From Luidia sarsii (Eukaryota > Echinodermata > Asteroidea > Paxillosida > Luidiidae): DNA of 64,000 bases. Positions 55,801-64,000 of the stretch are shown here, piece by piece (the first letter of the stretch is position 1; every line of letters begins with the position of its first letter). The stretch lies in NCBI GenBank assembly GCA_949987565.1, contig OX465112.1, positions 14,384,951 to 14,448,950 of the forward strand, written 5' to 3'. The notes beneath the pieces are model-generated. The model was not told the DNA's origin and did not search any database. It was given only the letters and a program-made list of their open reading frames with translations. A program made the position numbers and the translations under genes.

Positions 55801-56765
55801 AAAAGGGTTTAGATTAAGATCCTCTCCTTGTATGTGGATCTTAAAAAAAGATGTCTGAAGCACAACGTAAGTGTGTGCAGTGCACCGTGTTGCTTGCCAC
55901 CGTGCAGCCGTGAGAATCTCTTCGTGTGCGTGCGACGACACCGGTCCGACACTGAACCACGGGCGCGTCACTGTGGCTCGCTCGTGGGTGGTATTACCCA
56001 CGGCCAGGGCTCCGCCTCCCCGCTTCGGTTGAGAGTCCGAGGGCGGAGGATTGCCGGGTCGGCTTCCGACTCTGGGTCGGGTCAGCCCTGCATTACCCCC
56101 ATTGCAGAGTGCCACTGAAGCCTTGCTCGCAGGGACGTGAAGGCCTCGTGTGTGTCTTGTGCTATAGGCTCCATTGATCCGTTGGGCAGGTAGTCTCACA
56201 GCTGCTCGTAATTATGTTGTGGTCGGAAGGAGCGGCAATGGAGCCATTTCCCAAGAATTTCTCAAGCGCAATTGCTACAAGCATGGCGAACTCGTTCATT
56301 ATACACATGATGCACACACGTGGTCTTTCCAAATCATTCGAGCAAATAATTTATGGAAACAAATGCCAAAGATTGATCAGTTTTTAAATTCCCCAAAAAC
56401 ATTTGAAGTGTATTCCAGGGCTGAAGGAACCAAACTTTAGAAATGATAATTATTTCAAAAATTGGGTCAAAAGTCACGAATTGTTATTTGCATAACGTCT
56501 TTGAATAAAGCATGTGATTTCTTGCAATTTTGATAACAAATTTGCATAAACATTTACGGGTGGAAACCGTCAATATCCGGTTCCCTCTGCCACGCTCATA
56601 AGAAAAGTGCAGATTCTGCATAAATTGGTGTAAGCCAGTCATTCAATGGTGTCACCAACCTTTTATGGAAATCTAAAAACTTTGCCAAAATAAAAACACA
56701 ATATTGTATTGCAAACATATACAAGAACACAAAATTATTCAATGGTTATACCTCAACCTATAAAT
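52829..56765. other. non-coding stretch; one structured GC-rich patch
   Basis: Open frames at 52962-53314, 53532-53807, 54383-55017 and 56174-56440 have no recognisable domain. At 55960-56110 a GC-rich patch has a GTGGGT/ACCCAC hairpin; I could not match it to any known RNA class. Confidence 0.4.
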
Positions 56766-57163
56766 GTTACCCGGCACAGCATAATAACCCCCACTTTTGA
56801 GATTTTGAGATTTTTTAATGATGTGAAAGAGTATACCATTAGCTTTCTAATGATATCAAATTCATTTCCGTATGAACTTTTGTAAATAGTACAAGGGGAC
56901 TTTGCACGTTCATTTGGTACCAGACACAATATAGCAGCGCCATTCTAACTCCTCGAAAGCGGCCATTCAAAAAGCCAGGAACTTAACATTTTCAGTACAC
57001 AAACATTCCTCCGAGAACCTAGGCTCGTTTTGTCAACATAATTTTAGAGACGGATTTCGGAAAAATCCTTTTGACATAACATCCTCCAATACATTAACTT
57101 TCCAAAAAGTTTACTGGAAAAGTGTTTTGGTGGGATATTCCTCATGTCGCTGTGCCGGGTCAC
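56766..57163 (-). mobile_element. MITE family C, copy 3
   Basis: Plus-strand ends GTTACCCGGCACAGC and GCTGTGCCGGGTCAC. The body is in reverse orientation relative to copy 1 (CCTCCAATACATTAACTTTC, TGGTGGGATATTCCTCATG). AAATG lies on both sides (56762-56766 and 57164-57168), a candidate 4-5 base target duplication. Confidence 0.92.
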
Positions 57164-58109
57164 AAATGAGCTAGTCATAATTATAATATTCATAATCGTT
57201 GGATGCCTGGATGCCGATGGTATGCAACATTTGGAATTAATTTCTTATAGGGTGTGAACGGATATCATGGTACTGCTTCTGTTGTCTTGCCCGATACCAA
57301 CAACGTCCGGGACTGAAACAGTGTTACCTGATGTAAACTGGCATTTGTGGCGTCCAAGTTGACTCCCGTTTCCCTCCTGAGCTAATTCCAAGAGCTGACT
57401 GTGTTTGCTGACAGCTGTATCCCGCGGCAAACTATACACACCCGCTCCTCGTATTAATCTCTCACTCGTCTCGTAAATCCCGTCTGGTTTCCTCCTCCTC
57501 GTTCTGCCGTCGGGGAAATCTATCATCCTGACAACCAGACTATAATGACAGGGGTTTCTTTACAACCCGCGTTTCTGCTATGAAATATTCAATTGTCTTC
57601 AGGCTTTCCAAAGGTGTCTTGAGTACCTATATAAAATCCATCTCCAATGGTTGGAATATCTAATTTTGCAAGTATCTACCTTTCTTTGTATTCTCGTCTC
57701 ACTTTTACGACAATATTACAAACCCTTTTTCAAATTTTTGTTAATGGGTGTTTTGGGATACAATTATTTGTTCTATAACTGATGCGAATTGCAACATTCA
57801 TAAGAGTTGATTGGTTATTGTCGGGAGTTTGCAGTGCATCAATGAAAAGTTATATTTTTAAAGCATATAGTTCATTGTTCTTCCGTTCGTAGAATTAGTC
57901 AGCTATTCGGTTTCAAACCACAGGCATATGGTGGCCGTTATGCTTGATGGGCGGGTTAGTTCATCGTCACGCTTGTAGATGCTGATGACAAGATGATTTA
58001 CCTCTATGAGTAATTGTACCGCTTGTTCTCTGTGCGTGAGTGTGTGCTATTATAGTGGGATCACTTTCCCAGATCGGATTCTGCGGTCAAGGTTTGCTCA
58101 GGCATAAGT
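57164..58109. other. non-coding stretch, nothing recognised
   Basis: No gene or repeat recognised. A minus-strand open frame at 57245-57526 lacks a domain. Confidence 0.45.
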
Positions 58110-59050
58110 ACAGGCTGGGGGAGAGTCCATGTCAATGGTAAAGAGGAGGATGGTGATGATTTTAGGAAAAGAGGGTGTGGTGGAGGAGGACGGGAGTGGA
58201 AGAGAAAGGATAGGAGGATGAGGAGGAGGAAATAGGGGCTGGGAAGTGGGAGGGAGCAGAGGAAGTATCACGACAAGGACGAGGGAAAAAACCAAGACAA
58301 TAACGAGGAAGAAGAGGATGGGGATGGTGAGGAAATGGAGGATGAGGAAATGAGGAGGATGAGGGAGATGGGTAGGATGAAGAGGATGAGGAGTATGAGG
58401 AGGATGAGGAGAATGAGGAGGATGAAGAAGATGAGGAAGATAAGGGGGATGAGGAGGATGGGGAAGATGTGGATGATGAAAAGCATGAGGAAGATAAGGG
58501 GGATGAGGGGAAGTGGAGGATGACGAGGAAGTGGAGGATGAGGAGGATGAGGAGGATGAGGAGGATGAGGAGGATGAGGAGGATGAAGAAGATGAGGAGG
58601 ATGGGGAGGATGGGGAGGATGTGGAGGATGTGGAGGAGGATGTGGAGGAGGATGTGGAGGATGGGGAAATGAGGAAGATGAGGAAGATGAGGGGGGTGAG
58701 GAGGATGGGCGGGATGAAGAGGATTGGCAGGATGTGGAGGATGGGCAGGTTGTGGAGGATGGGCAGGATGAGGGGGATGGGGAGGACGGGGAGGAGGGGA
58801 GGGCGAGGAGGGGGACCGGGAGGGGGGTGAAGAGGATAAATAGGATGAAAAGGATGAAGAGAATGAAGAGGATTGGGGGTGGGGAGGATGAGGAGGATGA
58901 GGAGGATGAGGAGGATGAGGAGGATGAGGAGGACGAGGAGGATGAGGAGGATGAGGAGGATGAGGAGAATAAGGAGGATGAGGTGGATGAGGTGGATGAG
59001 GTGGATGAGGAGGATGAGGAGGATGGATACGGTAAATATGAGGAAGATAA
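58110..59050. repeat. GAGGAT-type purine-rich satellite, about 0.9 kb
   Basis: Degenerate hexamer/trimer repeat (GAGGATGAGGAG, GAAGATGAGGAA) almost free of C on the plus strand. Three long minus-strand frames and several plus-strand frames (poly Glu-Asp, poly Arg-Met) all run through it, which shows they are satellite artefacts. The purest stretch is at 58880-58975. It can form triplex DNA and is prone to length change. Confidence 0.95.
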
Positions 59051-60534
59051 AGATGAGAAAGTTGACAACGACGATAAGACGACAATAAATGTGATCGTGG
59101 TAGTTCAAGTCGCCCTATTCATGCAGCATCTTCGTATCACATTGATATTAGTCTCTCAGTACCCTGGCAACTATGTGATCGATGATCGAGCAGTTTGATT
59201 TGTGAGATGTACTTTAAAGTGCTCCGTAGTGATGCACGTCCAGAGACCACACAATCGACAGTGCAGTGTATGTCCATGTAAATCACGAACTAATGACCAA
59301 GGGATGCACAAAACCCGTGCTATTGAGATACCGCCAGTATAATTGCACAGGTTCGTATGAATACCCTTCCATCTTTACATGATGAGAGCCCTATAGTCCT
59401 CGGGAGGGCTGGAAAAATACTCCCATGTTTACTGAGAGGCGATGGCAGGGTGACCTGAATCAGTAAAACCCATCTAGGCCCTTTTCCCCGCAGACTGTCC
59501 CACTTCTCTTATTGGATTGGAAAGTACTTTAATCCATACCTATCCCATAGTTGGGATCACAGACACTGAGCGGTGAAAGGTCGTCGTTTGCGAGTACTCC
59601 TGGCGGCTTTTGTGCCCAACCCAAATGAAGATTGGATTAAAGTAAGCACCTTCAGTAGGCGACTGCTTCACCCCGACATAGTTCGATGGAGTTCCCTCAG
59701 TTCGTAGATGTGCCAGGGGTAGATACATGCATACGCACTTAGGGATCTACATGTGCTTGGTATAACCCAAAACTTTACCAAGAAGAGACACGACAGCACC
59801 TGTGGCCAGTATTTATCACAATACTTCACAGATTCTTTATTGGTTTTCTTACCTGAACTGCTGAAGACCGTGAAATACATACCTGCTTTTCGTCAAAATG
59901 CATCCTACGGGATCTCGAGGAACCCCATCGGCACCGTAGAAGACAATCTAATAGAGTCCTGAAATCTCGTTATCGGTAAAAAGGGGGGAGGGATCTGAGC
60001 TTTGGACGGGGTTATAGGCACACGACCCATCAGCCAAGATTTTTATCGGAGACGTTAAACCAACAACGCGCATTGCAAAATGGTCCTCTTTGTGACCTCT
60101 TCCGGGAGTGCAAAGTTTCCTCTCTGCTGGAAATTGCACTCAGGAGAGATCTATGTTCCACAGATGAGGCAATGTTTTTTTTCCCCCTCGGATAGGGGCG
60201 TCAAAATGTCTCGATTTTATTTTCTTCTTCTAAATTGGATTTATGCGTCTCAAATATGACAGGACGCTTTGGCTTCTCCGATCCATTTCCAATTCGCCAC
60301 ACCTGCTCACGTGCCCGCCGGGGATGGGGCTCACAACCTGGGAATTAAAAGTGTCGAAATGAGGCATGGTGCTTTAGTCGGTTAGTGGAAATCCACAAGG
60401 TCGCTAACGGTGATTACACACACACAAAAATGCAGATCATGGAATGTGTAATGGAGAATAGCATGACACACACTTTTTGTACATACAGTAATTGCATTAT
60501 ATGATATTCTAAAAGAGCAAAAAATATGGGAAAT
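59051..60534. other. non-coding stretch
   Basis: On the minus strand TTCAG|GTAAGA at about 59850 matches a donor site well, but no exon can be recognised beside it. No gene called. Confidence 0.4.
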
Positions 60535-60645
60535 TGCTGACTGACTGAAAGGATCCAATTGAAAATATCAAAAATTGGGAGGATCTGAGGTTTCGATCCA
60601 AACAGAACCTTTCTCAAAGACAGAAAGGTACTCGCATAATAGTAG
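60535..60645 (-). mobile_element. retroelement-end fragment (family P), divergent copy
   Basis: The minus strand reads TGTCTTTGAGAAAGGTTCTG, GGATCGAAACCTCAG, then AGTCAGTCAGCAATTTCC; these are variants of the family P words at 9500-9735 and 18985-19205, in the same order. Confidence 0.6.
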
Positions 60646-61934
60646 CACGTAATACAAGTTTTTTATAAAAAAAAAATAGTAACAGAATTAAGTACACGTC
60701 TTTCGATTAACTCGGGTTCATGATAATTACATCGTTGGGATATTTGAACCTTTTTATCTTAATATCAGAGCTTTTGAAAAAGAGCAACGCGGCTGTTGTT
60801 TGATGATAAACAAGGGTTGACATTAAAAACGTTCCAGCTAGGACGTTGGAACAGATGGTAAAGGGGTTTTTGGCTGAGGAGCCGGTGATGATATTTTCGC
60901 CCCATTTTTGTAAGGGGAGACGTGCGATAACCCATCCCACGCTGCCATCGCCCTTTCTTCCCAGCATCGACCCGGCATATCATAAGTGGGTCGAAAACAT
61001 CTCGGAAGAGCCTCGACTGAATAGATGTAGGTCAATTCCAGGTCTCCGACTGGTCCTCTGTATCAGGACGTCATCATCCCCCCACCCCCACCCCCCTGGT
61101 GTGCGATTGGTCGGCAGCCTGGAACGACCATTTACCGCACAATAAGGATGGGGTTACTCATCGATAAACCGGCCATGGTGTGGCAAGGTAGCGATATCTA
61201 CCTCCAGGCGGCCTGGACTGTATGCATTTCGAACACGGAGCAAGCGTGATGGAATATTATTCGTTAATCTCCCGACGGATTAGAAACGGCCAGGCTACAA
61301 AACAAGGGTCATCAGCCCACTATATTAGCCATTGGCACTTCTCCAGCAGATCTTCAAACCACGCGTCACCACCGAGTAGAATTCAAGAAATAAATGGTCG
61401 CACTGGCGGTATCTATATCGATTTGACCTGTCGCGTATAATGTGGAGAAGATTTAGTTTTGTCCATTGGAAGCCTGGCTGTGCGAGGCAGACTGTTTTTT
61501 TTCTATTTTTTTCAGGACGGGTCTTGACCGATGAATCCGCCTGTCGTCCCCGCCGTGTCGACCACCCGGGCACCTAGCCACCTATTGCCCGCCATTTGTT
61601 ACATCTCTCCGTTGCCGCGGGGCGGGCGGAATTCGTATGCAGGTGGGTTGGGTCGAGTCGGCAGCATTTCTTGTTTCGTTTTACAAATTTGTTTTTTTTC
61701 TCTTCATTATTATCATTATTATTATTATTTGCCGAGTTGTGCAAGGAGGGGGCCGGGAAAGGGTAAGCACCACTCTGAGGTCAGTTCTCCTTGACTGGAG
61801 AGCACACTGCACGCGGCAGGTTTGTAGGTTCGGGGAAGGAGAGATGCATTCCTCAAGATGGGTAAAAGTCGCTGGGGCGTGGGTAATCAACTTAGGCGGG
61901 AAAGGATTATGCTACTTGACTGAATCACTCTCAC
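60646..61934. other. non-coding stretch
   Basis: A strong acceptor-like tract (T-rich, then TTTCAG) ends at 61515, but the following frame soon meets a stop. ATT repeats at 61706-61728. No gene called. Confidence 0.4.
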
Positions 61935-62362
61935 TTCTCTACCTTCTCTCGTTTCTCCCCTGTCTCTTTCCCTCCCTCTCTCCCCCTTCTATCTCCTTCT
62001 CTCTCCTTCTCTCTCCCTCTCTCAGCCTCTCCATCCTCTCTGTTCCCCTCCCCTCTCTTTCTCTCACTCTCTGTATCTCTCTCCCCTCCCTCCTTCCCTC
62101 CGTCCCCATCCCTCCCTCCCGCCCTCCCCATCTCTCCCTCCCCATACCTCCCTCCTTCCCTCCCTCCCCATCCCCCCTCCCTCCTTCCCCCTCCCTACCC
62201 CATCCCTTTCTCCCCATCCCTCCCCCCTCCCTCCCCTGTCTCTCCTTCCCCATCCTTCCCCATCCCTCCCTCTCCCCCTCCTTCCTTCCCTCCCTCCCTC
62301 CCTCCCCATCCCTCCCTCCCATCTTTCCCTCCCCGTCCCTACCTTTCTTTCTCCCTCTCCTT
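61935..62362. repeat. CCCT/CTCT polypyrimidine tract
   Basis: Almost pure C+T sequence of degenerate CTCCCT units. Open frames in it on both strands are low-complexity (Pro-Ser-Leu or Gly-Arg-Glu). Confidence 0.93.
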
Positions 62363-62730
62363 CTCTCCCTTACCCACTCTCCCTCCCTCCCAATCCTTCC
62401 CTCCCCATCCCTACCTCCCCCTCTCCACATCCCTCTCTCCCTTACCCACTCTCCCTCCCTCCCAATCCTTCCCTCCCCATCCCTAACTCCCTCTCTCCCC
62501 ATCCCTCTCTACCTTACCCACTCTCCCTCCCTCCCAATCCTTCCCTCCCCATCCCTACCTCCCTTTCTCCCCATCCCTCTCTCCCTTACCCACTCTCCCT
62601 CCCTCCCAATCCTTCCCTCCCCATCCCTAACTCCCTCTCTCCACATCCCTCTCTCCCTTACCCACTCTCCCTCCCCAAGTCCAAGTCTTTCTATCTACAT
62701 GTTTCCCTGTTCCCCTCTCCCCCTCTCTCC
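62363..62730. repeat. 72-bp tandem repeat, about 4.5 units
   Basis: The word TACCCACTCTCCCTCCC starts at 62371, 62443, 62515 and 62587, and a truncated one at 62659, giving an exact 72-base period. As 72 is a multiple of 3, one frame stays open (part of 61637-62920), reading SLTHSPSLPILPSPSL per unit. I see no start context, domain or composition that would make it a gene. Confidence 0.93.
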
Positions 62731-64000
62731 TTCGCCCTTTCCCGTTCTGGGTTCTGGATGGGCTTGGCATGCCTCCCTTGTTTGCTTTAGGCTTTGTAGC
62801 ATCTGGAAACATCCTGTTGTTCAACCCCCGCCTCTACCCCGCAGCTGCACAATTCCATTTGACAGACCAGCGTGCAGACGAAAAAGGGAAGATGCCCCTT
62901 TCAATAATAATAAAAAATAATAAACCCCACCGGGCTTAAAGCATTGGCATAATAGGTTGAGCCAGGATTGCTTTGTGTCCCACGGCGTGAAATAGGGCAA
63001 AACGGGGGAAATGGGGATAGGGCGCACCAAAGCAAAAGAAGTATGTTATTCAATTTGTGAGCAGCAGGAAATCAGTTTAGTGTGGGTGTTGACGGGATTT
63101 CTCCAAAAGCCCACTGACTAAAATGTCATCACGAGTCTGCGCGTCTAGGGCACCTCGCTCTATAGACGCGTATGTGTGGGCGAGCTGGAGGCTGATTTTA
63201 ATCGGTAACCCCAGGGCAAATATACAGTAGACCCCCCCCCCCCCCCCCCTCGCCTCACCCCCAGGAATGACACAAAAGACCTGCATTGGGTCAAAGCCCC
63301 GGATCGATACATACTAATCTCAGACTGTGATCGGATGCAGTGCGCCTATTGTCGGCGACACGTATACGGACTGAGACGTGACAATGTCACTGCCGCAAAG
63401 ATCTAAAGGAAGGGCTATGAAAAGAAACATTGAGCCCGACGACAACCGGATAAAGAATATGTGGGCGACCCTGACCTACAAAACGGCAAACATATGGGAA
63501 GTTCTCCAGCATTCTCCATCTGCCATACGGATTCATTCCTGAAGTGAGGTTTGCAAAATAGGCCTAGTGTTAAACGAATGTCTGTGGCCCGCTACTAAAA
63601 CTCGGTCGTAATTGGATTTGGCCTATAGCGCCCTCTGTTGGCAAGTAAGGCCCTGACTTGGTTTAAACCACATCGGATTACCCAGCGTCGTGTCTTCCCA
63701 TGCTTTTGATCTGATTGGAGGTAGAAATCCTGTTTCTGATGTGGCTGGTTTACGTCCTTACGTGGATGATAATGAGGCAGGATACGAGGAAAGGTCGCGT
63801 CGTGTGGAGTCTTCATCACCCAGACCGCATTGCATGGCCACATATAATAGGAAACGCAATTGAACTTGGATAGGTAAACTTCTTGCCCTCACAACACGGG
63901 CCAATATTAACAGTCCCCCTCCCCCCGGAGTCTATGTGCGATGGCAGGTGCGTACTCCAGGGCCCCTCGTAGATCGGCGGACGTGTTCCAATCACGACCC
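62731..64000. other. non-coding end of window
   Basis: A run of about 20 C lies at 63231-63251. No gene or RNA recognised apart from the CTCF-like word listed separately. Confidence 0.45.
63626..63641 (-). promoter_or_regulatory. CTCF-like motif
   Basis: On the minus strand CCAACAGAGGGCGCTA differs at one base from CCASYAGRKGGCRSTR. It is in opposite orientation to the site at 21375, so the pair is convergent across the GPCR. Binding is not shown by sequence alone. Confidence 0.35.

Noticed and set aside
55900..56130. GC-rich structured segment, possible non-coding RNA
   Set aside because: No match to 5S, U1, U2, U6, 7SL, 7SK or RNase P/MRP landmarks that I could recognise.
58098..59108. 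Long Pro/Ser/His/Leu-rich frames on the minus strand
   Set aside because: All three minus-strand frames and several plus-strand frames are open through the same GAGGAT satellite, so none is likely coding.
61637..62920. 427-codon plus-strand frame
   Set aside because: It is made by the polypyrimidine tract and the in-frame 72-bp repeat; no domain or codon signature of a gene.

Overview
This is a piece of a large, repeat-rich animal nuclear genome. Evidence: one intron-free class A GPCR coding exon, no operon-like packing, many short non-autonomous transposons, minisatellites, tRNA-like SINE remnants and a decayed non-LTR retrotransposon tail. The frequent TAGGCCTA-type words and the peptide-type GPCR remind me of marine deuterostome invertebrates (echinoderm or amphioxus), but I cannot fix the species from sequence alone.

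Layout. 0.5-1.7 kb is a 38-bp minisatellite. 2.7-4.0 kb is a fresh 660-bp tandem duplication. 4.36-5.4 kb holds two foldback elements. 6.5 kb carries a hairpin with a hammerhead-ribozyme-like core. 8.06-8.39 kb is the broken C-terminus of a non-LTR retrotransposon on the minus strand. 9-16 kb has retroelement-end fragments, an 11-bp E-box minisatellite and a three-copy repeat. 16-34 kb is dense with short transposons: two TTAA-bounded families (A and B), a TTTCAC-ended hairpin family (H), a CCCGGCACAGC-ended family (C), and other paired repeats (E, G). The only confident gene is the GPCR at 36924-38081, with a TATA box about 530 bp upstream of its ATG. From 38 to 64 kb there is another set of repeats: a duplicated 0.3-0.4 kb element (D), a GATC-packed inverted-repeat element at 44.04-44.53 kb, a family C copy nested inside a larger foldback (45.0-45.8 kb), and long purine or pyrimidine tracts at 58-59 and 62 kb.

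The GPCR should be a plasma-membrane receptor, probably for a neuropeptide. It is remarkable for its nearly exclusive use of C- or G-ending codons and for a degenerate CWxP motif. The most informative repeat evidence is a family B copy inserted into an older repeat whose second, nearly empty copy lies 1.6 kb away; this directly supports TTAA target-site duplication and a piggyBac-type mobiliser. Nearly all other open frames are overlaps of repeats or chance. Family letters used here are my own labels, not database names.
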